DNA of 64,000 bases from Paracholeplasma brassicae (GCF_000967915.1 NC_022549.1:595522-659521), one strand, 5' to 3'; positions 9,005 through 19,276 are shown, counted from the stretch's first letter. The notes: generated by a model not told the origin, from the sequence alone. Numbers and translations are program-made.

Positions 9005-12000
9005 GTGGACATTTTGCCGGTTATTTTTTTAGATTTTTATACAAACTTAGAAGCGAAAGAAAAAAACAATTATAAAAACAAAAACATATACAGCACACCT
9101 TTGATGGAACAATTTGAACTCATAAATAATAGACTACCTTTAAATACAAGATTTAGTGATATAAGGTCTTTTGTTGAGAATGCATTTCCATCAGGATTAA
9201 CAAAGAGGTACTATATTTCTTGCCCGAATTATAAAAGAGAAGTAATACAACGTACAACTGCAAGCTTTTTAAGAAATGTTGTTCTTAGAGCCGATGGCTC
9301 TGAACTATCCAAAAGACTACCAAACAATATGAGTGTTATATTAATTGGAGATATCATTGAAGGTGGAAAGCTGAAGATGCTATCCGTTAAAGGCATAGAA
9401 CTCATCGATGAAGGTTTTACGAAATATGGTGAAACACTAATTATGAACTCTTACGCTTGTTCTGCATTTCAAAAGCACACATGGTCAATTCAACACATCG
9501 ATTACAATGAAACCTATTTTACGCCTAATACAATACTTAACTTGATAGAAACGAACTATCCAGTTAAAAACTATGATACTGTCATCAAGTTCTATGATAA
9601 ATGGGATAATTACTTGAAGTTTAGAGAATATTATTTGAACACACAAACGCAAAGACACTTTCCTATCTCCCATGTAGAATATAAAGAAGCATACTCAATC
9701 AATAGAAGAAGATATCAAAGAAACAAAGAATTGTATGACGCCAACCTACTTGATTCACATCACGATTTTTCAAAAGGCGAACTCATCATTTTAGAAAAAG
9801 AACTTGATGATACCGAACCATACCATCTAATTAGAGTAGATATTGATTACAATCGACTTAAATATTTTGAAGAGACGGTTGAGAAAAATGAACGAAAAAA
9901 AAATAAGATTGAAACGAGCATTCGTTCTTTTGCACGCGATAACTTAGCGTTATCAGATGTTCCTCCAAAAAACGAGAAGTATAACGAGCAATTAAGAAAC
10001 AGTTTTCAATTGGAACAACGATTCAAAATTATAAAAAGCGAAATTGAGCCTGATTGCGCTGATCTTGAACAAAAACATGCGAAAATGATCAAAGAACAAT
10101 TAGCTGCAATCGATGCTGTTTATCAACGGAAAATTGAAAGTGAAACATCAACAGCTTTAACAATCAAAGAACAAGAGTTATCAAACGCTTTAAAATCAGA
10201 ACTGGATGAGTACACTACTTTATTGAACAATCAACTTAATAATGATGTAAGAGAAATGAATGACAGCGTTATTAAGCAAAAGTATAACGATGCAGTTGAT
10301 AGATTAAAAAAACAATTGAAAAAGGATTATGATCAGCAGTTAAACGCACTTAATCAAAAACTTAAAAAAGAAAAGAATAAAGACAAGCAAGAAACTATAA
10401 GAAGCCAGATGAGCGAGCTTAAAAAAGCATATGAGAATAATGTTGAACAGGCATATCAAAACGTTGACATTAAGCAAATGTTTGTTGATAGAAATGAAGG
10501 TTTGGTTCAATCAAGAAGAGTCGAATTACAAACTCAACAAAAACATAATCTTAATGAGTTCGCTAAAAATTTCCAACAACAACGAATCAATCATTATCAA
10601 GATGTAATAAGAAAAGATAAGAATACTAAGAAACAAGAACTTGAAGAAGAATTAAGAAAGCAAATAGCCAAGCGTGTCAGGGAAGAATCAATTGTTCGCT
10701 TTTCACTTTATTTCAAAACGGATCCAGAAAACCAGTATGGTGTTGTAAATACGCTTCATAATAAGAAGTATCGCCATCTTATATATAATAATCGAGCTGA
10801 ACAGGCAAAAATCGATAGACAAAGAAATGCACTTGAATCATTTTTTGAAGGCAATGTAAAGAATCCATATTTATCTACTTTTCTCTTTTCTCCAGAAGAT
10901 CTAAGTCCGAACTTATACCAAAATCGTGATTGGAACTGGTTTTTAGAAAAACTAAACGACAAACAAAAAGAAGCTGTCAAAAGAGCCGTTACTAGTAATG
11001 GTGTGTTTTTACTACAGGGCCCTCCAGGAACAGGTAAAACTCAAGTTATTGCTGAAATAGTAGGTCATCTTGTTAAAGATGGTAAAAAGGTTTTAATTTC
11101 TAGTGAAACCCATAAGGCAATTGATAATGTCTTTGAACGCTTACCAAAAATTGCAGAGATTAGACCCATTCGACTCATGACATCCCAATCAGGAAAAGAC
11201 AGTGATTTTAGTCCTGAAAATTTAGTAGATAACTTATATTACAATATTGCTGAACAGATGAAAAAGACCATTAGATCATATGAGAACTTTACTGAATATA
11301 AAGAAAAATTTAATCTTGACTTTAAAGAACTAAAAGTTCTAAATCAAATACTAACTAAGAACAAAATGAAAAGCGATGAAATTTCTCAAAAAATCACTGA
11401 CTTTGAAAAGTCATTTGATGAGTTGAAAGAAGAACGAAGCTCAATTGTTGATAAAAAAGAAGCATATGTTTATGAGAAAGATAAATATTTCAACACTTAC
11501 AAAAGAATTCAAAATCATCTATTTAGTTTTGATGAGGATCTAGACATGCAAAGCATTGATGAATACAAGAAAGCAATCGAAAAAGCAGTTGATAGTTCTG
11601 TTTTTAATATTGCTAATACGGATGATTTCATAAGAACAGTCTTTAATGCTAAACCCCAAGAAATAGTCAGTGAATTAAGCCAAATTCAATCAAATAAAAT
11701 ATCATATGAACTTCAAGAACAAAAGAAAGAGTTGGGGATAAGAATTCTTGAGTTACTTGATCAAAATGATGAAAAATCAATTGAAACTCGCAGACAAAAA
11801 CAAAAAGAGTATCTTGAAATAAACGATAAAATCAAGAGTTTAGATGACAATTTAGATTTATCAGAAATGACCATTGGTAGAATATATAATCCAAATTGGT
11901 TAAGTGCAAATCATAAAGTCGCTGTCGAACATTTAGAAAAAATTCAAACGACAATGTTAAAGATGAAAAATGACATTACCAGTCAATTAAATGCTCAAAT

Positions 12001-13546
12001 CCAAAAACAAGCGGACAAGATTATCATGATGAACAACAAATTGATTGAGCTTGATTCAAAACTCAAGGATATCTCTAATATCATTTCGGAATTACGTGAA
12101 GATCAGTCTTATCATGATTATCAAGACAGTAAAAACAAGCTAGAAATCAAACTCGAAAACTTCTTTAAGCAGTTTGATGTTGTTGCTAACTACAAATCTA
12201 TAGATGAAGCACTTAATGTGATTCAATTTGAGTGGGAAGACTTAGAATTGAATTTTAAAGAAAAAGAAAAAGAGAATCAAACAAAAATACCTGTATATAA
12301 AAAAATCAGCGACTATATTCAAAAAGAAGAAATTATACTAGAAGATAGAAAACATTATACGAAGCCATTGTTTGATACAGTAAATTTGTTTGGAACAACT
12401 ACAACAAGCCGTGACAGGTTTGATGAAAAATCTATGAATGAACTTGAAGCATATAATCTTGGAGAACTTGACTTAAGAAAACAAGGTATAGATGTCGTTA
12501 TCATTGATGAGGTCAGCAAATCTAGTTTTATTGAATTACTCATTCCTATTTTATATGGAAAGACAGTTATCTTGGTTGGTGATCATCGCCAACTACCGCC
12601 GATGTATGAATATCGCAATTTTAGAGATGAGGATTATGAAGGACTTGATCCAAATATCATTAATTCAGCTATTAATAGGCGATATATTTCTATGTATGAG
12701 GAGAGTTTCTTTAAAACTTTGTTTGAAAAAGTACCTAACGATTATAAAATTATGCTCACTAAGCAATATAGAAGTCACGAGCATATTATGAATGTATTCA
12801 ATCACTTTTATAATAAAAATCTTGAACTCGGTGACATTGCCCAAAACAGCAACAAAAAGCATTATTTAAATATTGAAGGGAATCAAAGATTAATTATTGA
12901 GCAAGACAAACATATTTATTTTGTTGACAGTAAAGACTATGAAAATCGTTCTGAAGATTCAACATCTATTCAAAACAAAGGTGAAGCAGATATAATTACT
13001 GAACTCTTAAGAAAGATTGATGAAGGATATCAAAAAAACAAAGATTTTAACCCAAGAATCAATAAGCATCAACGCATTGATGAGCGTATGAGTATTGGTG
13101 TAATTTGTACGTATGGAGATCAAGCACGTCTTATTAAACAAAGACTAAAGGCGAACAAACTAACAAGTTTCAAATCATTTAATGAAAAAAGCGATTCTAG
13201 ATTAATCATAAGTACTGTTGATGATTTTCAAGGTGATGAAAGAGATATTATCATCGTGTCTTTGGTTCGAAATCCAATAGATCCAAGTCGAAGTAATCCA
13301 GATTTTATTAAAGCATATCAAAGAATCAATGTCGCATTTTCAAGAGCCAGAAGATTACTCATTATTGTTGGAAGCAAAGATTACTTAATTCGTAAAGGGG
13401 TCATTGATTTACCTGATGTTATGGGCGATTCAAATAATGATCAAAAGAATTTTAGAGTGTATGAGAAAGTAATTGATACGATTAAAATATATGGCAAAGT
13501 ATTAGATGATGTTGATATCATCAAAGAAAGGGGGAGTAACAAGTGA
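9005..13546 (+). CDS. UPF1/DNA2-like SF1 helicase with long coiled-coil insertions
   Basis: A 1513-residue protein. The first 300 residues are unrecognised. A lysine/glutamine-rich coiled coil spans about 290-560. The SF1 core starts with Q-motif-like LNDKQKEAVKRA and Walker A GPPGTGKT (672-679). A second coiled-coil insertion of roughly 400 residues precedes Walker B (IIDEVSKSS, D1168/E1169), motif III GDHRQLPP, and motifs V/VI (STVDDFQGDERDIIIVS; INVAFSRAR). This is the AAA_11/AAA_12 helicase layout of UPF1, DNA2 and many bacterial defence helicases. GTG 9005 and TTG 9014 are both plausible starts after AAGGAAGTAGGTGG. It overlaps the next gene by 4 bases. Likely role: nucleic-acid translocation or sensing at the centre of the operon. 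Confidence 0.9.
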   Translation: MDILPVIFLDFYTNLEAKEKNNYKNKNIYSTPLMEQFELINNRLPLNTRFSDIRSFVENAFPSGLTKRYYISCPNYKREVIQRTTASFLRNVVLRADGSELSKRLPNNMSVILIGDIIEGGKLKMLSVKGIELIDEGFTKYGETLIMNSYACSAFQKHTWSIQHIDYNETYFTPNTILNLIETNYPVKNYDTVIKFYDKWDNYLKFREYYLNTQTQRHFPISHVEYKEAYSINRRRYQRNKELYDANLLDSHHDFSKGELIILEKELDDTEPYHLIRVDIDYNRLKYFEETVEKNERKKNKIETSIRSFARDNLALSDVPPKNEKYNEQLRNSFQLEQRFKIIKSEIEPDCADLEQKHAKMIKEQLAAIDAVYQRKIESETSTALTIKEQELSNALKSELDEYTTLLNNQLNNDVREMNDSVIKQKYNDAVDRLKKQLKKDYDQQLNALNQKLKKEKNKDKQETIRSQMSELKKAYENNVEQAYQNVDIKQMFVDRNEGLVQSRRVELQTQQKHNLNEFAKNFQQQRINHYQDVIRKDKNTKKQELEEELRKQIAKRVREESIVRFSLYFKTDPENQYGVVNTLHNKKYRHLIYNNRAEQAKIDRQRNALESFFEGNVKNPYLSTFLFSPEDLSPNLYQNRDWNWFLEKLNDKQKEAVKRAVTSNGVFLLQGPPGTGKTQVIAEIVGHLVKDGKKVLISSETHKAIDNVFERLPKIAEIRPIRLMTSQSGKDSDFSPENLVDNLYYNIAEQMKKTIRSYENFTEYKEKFNLDFKELKVLNQILTKNKMKSDEISQKITDFEKSFDELKEERSSIVDKKEAYVYEKDKYFNTYKRIQNHLFSFDEDLDMQSIDEYKKAIEKAVDSSVFNIANTDDFIRTVFNAKPQEIVSELSQIQSNKISYELQEQKKELGIRILELLDQNDEKSIETRRQKQKEYLEINDKIKSLDDNLDLSEMTIGRIYNPNWLSANHKVAVEHLEKIQTTMLKMKNDITSQLNAQIQKQADKIIMMNNKLIELDSKLKDISNIISELREDQSYHDYQDSKNKLEIKLENFFKQFDVVANYKSIDEALNVIQFEWEDLELNFKEKEKENQTKIPVYKKISDYIQKEEIILEDRKHYTKPLFDTVNLFGTTTTSRDRFDEKSMNELEAYNLGELDLRKQGIDVVIIDEVSKSSFIELLIPILYGKTVILVGDHRQLPPMYEYRNFRDEDYEGLDPNIINSAINRRYISMYEESFFKTLFEKVPNDYKIMLTKQYRSHEHIMNVFNHFYNKNLELGDIAQNSNKKHYLNIEGNQRLIIEQDKHIYFVDSKDYENRSEDSTSIQNKGEADIITELLRKIDEGYQKNKDFNPRINKHQRIDERMSIGVICTYGDQARLIKQRLKANKLTSFKSFNEKSDSRLIISTVDDFQGDERDIIIVSLVRNPIDPSRSNPDFIKAYQRINVAFSRARRLLIIVGSKDYLIRKGVIDLPDVMGDSNNDQKNFRVYEKVIDTIKIYGKVLDDVDIIKERGSNK

Positions 13547-15699
13547 GCATCTTTAAATTTGAAACGTCTTTCCCTTTTCCCATTGTAAAGGTAACAACAT
13601 TAATTCATCATACAGAAGTATCTAAACCTACGGGTGTAAGTTATATTATCTTAGTGTTAATAAATGAATCAGCGAACAAAAAAGAAAAATTAAGTAATTT
13701 ATTAATCCAATTTGGCGTCCCTGTAGACTTACATGGGATATTTGCAGATGAGATATATAAGTTGATCCATGAACTAGAAATCATTAAATGTAAACCCTAT
13801 GAGTATAATAGAACTCACTTTTCAGAGTATTTAGTAGGGAACTTTGTTTTTACTGAAAAAGGGAAAAAAGTTTTTAGAGACGAGTTAATTCCAGCTGCAA
13901 AATCGATTGAATCAAAACAAGAAGTATTTTATGATCCTGCTCAAAATCTATTGATGGATAAGATTCCTTCAGATTGGAAAATTGGTCGAATCGATAGTTC
14001 CATACTTCCGAATAAATTGGCAGAGAAGTTCGAGTATAAAAACATAAACCAGTTAGAAGACTATCTCAATAGCGTCAAAGGAAAAGGAATCATTGTTAAA
14101 AAGGATGAAATCATTACAGATGTTTCTATCATGAGCAATGAATACTTTTATACAACATATCCGATAACATTATCGATAGATAGTAAAAATCATTCAATTG
14201 ATTTTGATTTTGGAAATCGTCAGTTGCAAACTTTCTTTGAAACATACTATGATAGTAAGTTAATTGCAGACGGTCTAGGTGTCAAAAGAAAGTTTAAGTT
14301 TAAGGGTAATCAGCCAGCATTATTAGATGCTAAAGTGATTGAACAAGGTATTTTGATGTTACCTGAAGATTATCAAGAAATCTTAAATAAAACAGCATCA
14401 GTCATAATCACAAAATCAAATTACATGCCTAAACAAACAACACATGTCATCCAAGCCAGTTCGCTTATATCAAGGATTAACTCGAATATTGAGACAATTC
14501 ACATCAGCGGTCAAGAAAAAATAAATGCATATATGCCTGTCCAAATACCTCTAATCAACAAGTCAACAAAAGGGAATATAAACATTAATCTGTTAGTTGA
14601 AGTCACATTTAAGGATGATGAGAGAAAAGCGATGACAAATGGTCTGATGGAGATTTTTAAGACTTATTCTATTGAAAATGCAAAAGAATGTATACATATC
14701 TTCAAAACTCTAAATGATAGACAATCTCTAGAATTGATGATGGATAAATACATTACTAAAGATGCCGAAGAAAGTATTAACATACTAAAAGAAATTAAAG
14801 ATACAACTGACATCACATTTATCAAGGATTGGTTTAACCGAAAGGTACAGAATTTATTTGATGAATACTTCAAGACCTTACCGATAAAAACGATAGAACA
14901 TCAGATTGCTATAGGTGGCTGGTTAATTAAACTCCTGAACATACAAAATATCACGATGATTCACAAAATTATTGAAAGCAATCCCAATGTAGAGAATGAG
15001 AAACTGTTTCAATTATTAGAATCTCTCAATTATTCACTCAATGATATTTTTTCTCAAATCAATATTTTGAAAGAGTTCACCCAAAAAATCATCAATAATG
15101 AAAAAATAAATACAATAGGTAACTTTTCAAATTTGATTAAGACAATCCAGTTTAGTTTGAATCAACTGAGGGGATTAACAGATATTAGAAAACCTTACGA
15201 GTTCGTCATTAAGGAAGATATCGACCGAACGAAGTTTCAAGAGGTTTACAGCGGATTTTCTACTAAACTTGAAGAATTGCTCAAGTATGAGAAATTTGAT
15301 GTCAGTGCATTTACAGAACTTAAAGAATTTGATAAGCATTTAAAGTATTTAAGTCGCGTGTTTACAGAAGAGAAAAATGCAACTAATAATCCCAAAGGTA
15401 TTGATCAATCATTTATCACATCGAAGATTAACAAAAAAGAGCACTTCACTGCCATTGTATATCTTTTTGCAAAACTCGAGTGGATACTTAAGAATCAGTA
15501 TAAGCTAAGTGGTAACACTGAATCTATGATTAATGAACTCAAAGATGCGGAAGAATTGAAAGAGTTCGTTCCTGAATTGCATCAATTAAGAAAAACAAGA
15601 AATAGTTTGATTCATCCAACTAGTGCCGAGGTAGTTATCGATTCTGGTAATATAACCAAATGGTCAGATATTGTATTTAAGGAGGTATTGAAAGCATGA
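13543..15699 (+). CDS. Large protein with C-terminal HEPN-like (Rx4H) domain
   Basis: 718 residues, GTG start after GGGGGAG, overlapping the helicase by 4 bases and the next gene by 4. The N-terminal 120 residues include a winged-helix-like stretch (IYKLIHELEIIK ... FVFTEKGKKVF). The middle is unrecognised, mixed then helical. The last about 90 residues look like a HEPN domain: a helical hairpin (IVYLFAKLEWILKNQY) followed by RNSLIHP, where R686 and H691 give the Rx4H signature of HEPN RNases. If active, the protein would cleave RNA as toxin or effector under control of the helicase and AAA+ partners. HEPN folds also occur as inactive substrate-binding modules, so activity is inference. Confidence 0.7.
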   Translation: MSIFKFETSFPFPIVKVTTLIHHTEVSKPTGVSYIILVLINESANKKEKLSNLLIQFGVPVDLHGIFADEIYKLIHELEIIKCKPYEYNRTHFSEYLVGNFVFTEKGKKVFRDELIPAAKSIESKQEVFYDPAQNLLMDKIPSDWKIGRIDSSILPNKLAEKFEYKNINQLEDYLNSVKGKGIIVKKDEIITDVSIMSNEYFYTTYPITLSIDSKNHSIDFDFGNRQLQTFFETYYDSKLIADGLGVKRKFKFKGNQPALLDAKVIEQGILMLPEDYQEILNKTASVIITKSNYMPKQTTHVIQASSLISRINSNIETIHISGQEKINAYMPVQIPLINKSTKGNININLLVEVTFKDDERKAMTNGLMEIFKTYSIENAKECIHIFKTLNDRQSLELMMDKYITKDAEESINILKEIKDTTDITFIKDWFNRKVQNLFDEYFKTLPIKTIEHQIAIGGWLIKLLNIQNITMIHKIIESNPNVENEKLFQLLESLNYSLNDIFSQINILKEFTQKIINNEKINTIGNFSNLIKTIQFSLNQLRGLTDIRKPYEFVIKEDIDRTKFQEVYSGFSTKLEELLKYEKFDVSAFTELKEFDKHLKYLSRVFTEEKNATNNPKGIDQSFITSKINKKEHFTAIVYLFAKLEWILKNQYKLSGNTESMINELKDAEELKEFVPELHQLRKTRNSLIHPTSAEVVIDSGNITKWSDIVFKEVLKA

Positions 15700-16766
15700 G
15701 TCATGTAGCAACAATTAACTATGAAGCACTATCCATAGAGGCTAAAGCAACATGTGAACAGGCGCTTAAACAATTATGCAAAATTGATGAACTACTTGCA
15801 AGAATTAAAGATAAAGCTAGTATGCTTATCACGGATAGAGTTCGTTCTTATGAATCGTTTTTAAAAAAAGAACAAGCAAATATTACAGCTGAGCTCAATC
15901 AAATCATTTCCAAAGCAAATGCAAAAACTAGAGAAGCTAGTATAGCAAGTAATGCGAATAACTTATCAAAGATAGTTGATAATTTAACCTCATATCGCTT
16001 AAATGCGATGGAAGATTTAATCAATGATGAACTTATTAATGCTACAAATAGACATCAACAATCGCTAAGTAATCAAGCACTAGGCATTATTAGTATTAGT
16101 CAAGATATTTTAAAAAAACTTGAAACAATTGATGACTTCATGTTAAGAGAAAGTATCTATCAAGTTGCATTGCAAGGTGAAAACGTAAATAAGTCATGGA
16201 CAGAATTACAACTACTAGGAAAAAACCGATTGAATGCGCAACTAAAAACATCACTTGAAAAGCATAAAGATAAAATCATGTTGGAAATCCAAAAAGAGCT
16301 TAAAGATGCTAAAGTAGATGTTCAAGTGATTGAAAACATCTCTTCATCAAAGATCCAAAATATATCTGATATAGAAACTTTTCGTAATAAAGCAACTTCA
16401 GAAATTATTGGAGAATCTGTTCGCAAAGAAACCTTGAAAGTTATTATGAAGACCGTTGAAACACGAGGGTTTATTGTTGATAAGAAGAATATAAAAATTG
16501 ACCGTGAAAAGAATGAAGTAAGGTTTATTGCTCAAAAGGTTAGTGGTGAAAGAGCAGAGTTTCGTATTTATTTGGATGGCAAATTTATCTATAAGTTTGA
16601 TGGCTACGAAGGTCAAGCATGTCAAAAAGACATTGAGCCTTTCATGAAGGATTTGGCGGATATTTATGATATTAAAGTTGTTAAACAAGTCGATAATTGG
16701 AGTAACCCAGATAAAAATCAATCGATGAAGTATCAAACAGTTAATAAAAATAAGGGAACGAATTAG
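15696..16766 (+). CDS. Unknown coiled-coil protein of the helicase-AAA+ operon
   Basis: 356 residues, ATG start overlapping the previous stop (ATGA), preceded by AAGGAGG. About residues 15-230 are helical and rich in K/E/N/A with coiled-coil character. From about 235 to 330 there is an alpha/beta part (RKETLKVIMKTVETRGFIVD, VRFIAQKVSGERAEFRIYLDG) that may form a compact beta-sheet domain. No signal peptide, membrane span or catalytic motif is visible and I do not recognise the family. The 11-base gap before the AAA+ ATPase gene suggests the two act together, for example as adaptor and unfoldase; that is inference. Confidence 0.65.
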   Translation: MSHVATINYEALSIEAKATCEQALKQLCKIDELLARIKDKASMLITDRVRSYESFLKKEQANITAELNQIISKANAKTREASIASNANNLSKIVDNLTSYRLNAMEDLINDELINATNRHQQSLSNQALGIISISQDILKKLETIDDFMLRESIYQVALQGENVNKSWTELQLLGKNRLNAQLKTSLEKHKDKIMLEIQKELKDAKVDVQVIENISSSKIQNISDIETFRNKATSEIIGESVRKETLKVIMKTVETRGFIVDKKNIKIDREKNEVRFIAQKVSGERAEFRIYLDGKFIYKFDGYEGQACQKDIEPFMKDLADIYDIKVVKQVDNWSNPDKNQSMKYQTVNKNKGTN

Positions 16767-16777
16767 GAGGGGTATTT

Positions 16778-18601
16778 ATGTCAATACTAACGAGTTTTAA
16801 TCGCATCAAACGAGAAACTGGGATTAAAAGAGCTGTTGTAATTGAAGGCAATGTTGGAGACGTATTTTTAAATGACAAAAAACGCATTGTCACTCTAAAA
16901 GACTATTTAATGGATATGCTTAAAGATATGGCATATGAAGATGTAATCTATTGGGATAGAGTCGATGGTGTTGATGGCGACTTGACAAAACTTGATCTCG
17001 TTGATGATGTTGAAGTTAAAGGCGATACTTATGAATTTGATGATGAAGAAGACGATAAAAAAACAGGGTCTGGTCTATTTAAGAAACCTGCGGAAATCTT
17101 TAATCTAGTCTTCAAGAATATGATTAATCCAAAAAGAAAAGTAGCTTTTGTACTCAATTGGGCAGACTATCTATTTGGCAATGGGAATCAATTGATGGAT
17201 GATGAAAGAGAGTATTTAACATTATTAGGAAAAGCTATCAAAGATCGTAAAGTTGACTATCTATCAGAAGATACTAACGGAAGTGTAGTTATTTTAATCG
17301 CAAATAAATTATCGATGTTTCCAATCTCTTTTTACCAATCTAACCCAGAAGTGACAACGATTACCCTACAAAAGCCTGATCGTTTAGAAAGGGAAGAAAT
17401 GCTTGCTAAGATTGAAACAGCTTTTGATGTTAAGCTAAAACCAGGCGAAACTCTTCTTACGAGTGAGAAAAAAAGTGAGTATATTGATATGCTCGATGAT
17501 TTTACAAATCGTGAGATTATTCAACTTTCAAAACTATCTAGAAAAGAAGGTAAGATGACCTTCAATAAGCTTTTTTACCTGTTTAAATATGGTGAAAAAG
17601 ATAATCCTTGGGAAAAACTGGATTATAACGATGTTAAAAACATCAAGAAAAAGTTATCCGAACGCGTTGTTGGTCAAGATGAAGCCATCGAAAAGATTGA
17701 AAAGATCATCGTTAAAGCATATATGGGTTTAACTGGTCTTCATAAATCATCAAGTCGTTCGATGCCTAAAGGAATCTTATTCTTCGTTGGACCTACTGGA
17801 GTAGGTAAAACAGAGTTATCTAAAACTTTAGCACAATTCTTATTCGGTGACGATCAAGCATGTATTCGTTTTGATATGAGCGAATATGGGACTGACAACT
17901 CCGATCAAAAATTAATTGGAGCACCTCCAGGATATGTAGGATATGAGGAAGGTGGCAGATTGACAAATGCCATTAAGGAAAAACCTTTTAGTGTCATACT
18001 TTTTGATGAAATTGAAAAAGCAGCCAAGCCTAATCCAAGAATCCTAGATATATTTTTACAAATCCTAGAAGATGGACGTTTAACTGACAGTAAAGGTGAA
18101 ACGGTCTATTTCAGCGAGAGCATCATCATTTTCACATCTAACCTAGGTGCAAGTGAAGTTAAACCTTCATCTAATCATGAAGAAGTAGCAAAAGAATTCA
18201 TCACAATCGTTAAAAACTATTTTGACAATGAAATCAAAAGACCAGAGCTTCTTGGTCGTATAGGGTATAACAATATTGTACCGTTCAATTTCATTCAAGA
18301 CAAAGAATTCATGGTGAAGATTGCTCGTTCAAAACTTAGACCGATTCAAATGGGTATATTGGAAAAATATCGCATTGATCTTGTTTTTGAAGATGAACTG
18401 AAGTTTGTTAACTATATTTTAAGTGATGCGGATATTACCAAAGGTGGCCGTGACATTCTTAATGCTATTAATGATAAGTTACTAGATGAACTTGCGATGT
18501 ATCTATTTAAAAACAAACAAGAACTAACTGCTCTTAAAGGTCAATCAATACTAGTTAAGACAAATAACAAAGGATTGGAATTTAGTTTTGAAGTCGAGTA
18601 A
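16778..18601 (+). CDS. Clp-type AAA+ ATPase (ClpA/ClpB D2-like) with unusual N-terminus
   Basis: 607 residues, ATG after AGGAGGGG. Residues 1-270 are a divergent N-terminal region (RAVVIEGNVGDVFLND, then an acidic EFDDEEDDKK linker and an ATPase-like ILIANKLSMFPI part). From about 290 comes a clear Clp/Hsp100 AAA+ module: RVVGQDEAIEKI, Walker A GPTGVGKT (338-345), MSEYG, the pore-loop-like PPGYVGYEEGG, Walker B LFDEIEKA (D410/E411), sensor FTSNLGAS and the arginine-containing ELLGRIGY. A small C-terminal ClpB D2 domain follows. There is no N-terminal Clp_N repeat and no ClpP tripeptide that I can identify. Probably a specialised unfoldase or remodeller serving this operon rather than a housekeeping chaperone. 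Its last codons overlap the radical SAM gene. Confidence 0.85.
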   Translation: MSILTSFNRIKRETGIKRAVVIEGNVGDVFLNDKKRIVTLKDYLMDMLKDMAYEDVIYWDRVDGVDGDLTKLDLVDDVEVKGDTYEFDDEEDDKKTGSGLFKKPAEIFNLVFKNMINPKRKVAFVLNWADYLFGNGNQLMDDEREYLTLLGKAIKDRKVDYLSEDTNGSVVILIANKLSMFPISFYQSNPEVTTITLQKPDRLEREEMLAKIETAFDVKLKPGETLLTSEKKSEYIDMLDDFTNREIIQLSKLSRKEGKMTFNKLFYLFKYGEKDNPWEKLDYNDVKNIKKKLSERVVGQDEAIEKIEKIIVKAYMGLTGLHKSSSRSMPKGILFFVGPTGVGKTELSKTLAQFLFGDDQACIRFDMSEYGTDNSDQKLIGAPPGYVGYEEGGRLTNAIKEKPFSVILFDEIEKAAKPNPRILDIFLQILEDGRLTDSKGETVYFSESIIIFTSNLGASEVKPSSNHEEVAKEFITIVKNYFDNEIKRPELLGRIGYNNIVPFNFIQDKEFMVKIARSKLRPIQMGILEKYRIDLVFEDELKFVNYILSDADITKGGRDILNAINDKLLDELAMYLFKNKQELTALKGQSILVKTNNKGLEFSFEVE

Positions 18602-19155
18602 GTTGTTATTTAATATTGCAAGAATCAACTTATGCACAGAAGCAGAAGGTCCTCATAAACGAATGGCCATTTGGTTTCAAGGTTGCACGATAGGGTGTCC
18701 AGGATGTTGTAATCCTGAGTTACAAGAGATGAAACAGGCTCACATCATGTCGTTACAAGAAATCATAGATATAGCAAAAAAATCTAAAAAAGAAAAATGC
18801 TATTGAGGGAGTAACGTTCTTAGGTGGAGAACCAACACTTCAAAAACATTTAGCTGAACTGTCGAATGAACTCCACAATGTTGATTTAGGAGTAATTTTG
18901 TTTACAGGTTATAAGATAAGACAGCTGAAAGAGTCTTTGATATCTTCAGTTGATCTAATTATTGATGGTCAGTTTATTGAAAGTGAAATCGATAAAGTAA
19001 GAAACCTTGTTGGATCTACTAATCAAACTTTTTATCATGTAAGCCAAAGATACATTAATGAAATGGATTGGTTTGTGAAAAAAAGGGATTTCCTTGTAGA
19101 TATAAATATTTCTGAGAACTTTCTAATTACTGGTGACTTTGTGATCAAAAAGTAG
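18588..19155 (+). pseudogene. NrdG-like radical SAM protein, frameshifted
   Basis: The first piece (18588-18806) reads LCTEAEGPHKRMAIWFQGCT with the cluster motif CTIGCPGCC: C33, C37 and C40 form CxxxCxxC as in anaerobic RNR-activase-type radical SAM proteins. It then stops at a TGA at 18804. One base over, the frame continues KNAIEGVTFLGGEPTLQKHL (the GGEP SAM-binding motif) and IIDGQFIESE through to the stop at 19155. Joined, the product is about 188 residues, a normal length. The frame change falls in adjacent A6 and A5 runs (18786-18797), so one extra A explains it. The start is TTG 18588 or TTG 18603. It is either a real inactivation, a +1 recoding site, or a homopolymer sequencing error. 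Operon position suggests it modifies or activates a partner. Confidence 0.75.
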
Positions 19156-19276
19156 ATTACTATGAATTGTTTTGGTCAATAGAATTTATGAATTAAAAAT
19201 ACAGTATAGTTTTATAAATTAAATTGTCAGATACAGCAAATGCTTAATTTAGACAAAAAAATAGAGGTGATGTCAA

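Noticed and set aside
12492-12791. A 99-codon ORF overlapping the SF1 helicase in another frame
   Set aside because: It lies wholly within the conserved helicase motifs of the real gene and has no ribosome site or recognisable product.
18786-18797. Programmed -1 frameshift at the AAAAAAG heptamer in the radical SAM gene
   Set aside because: The downstream frame is +1 (one base skipped), not -1, relative to the upstream frame, so canonical -1 slippage would not restore it. An extra A in the run is simpler.
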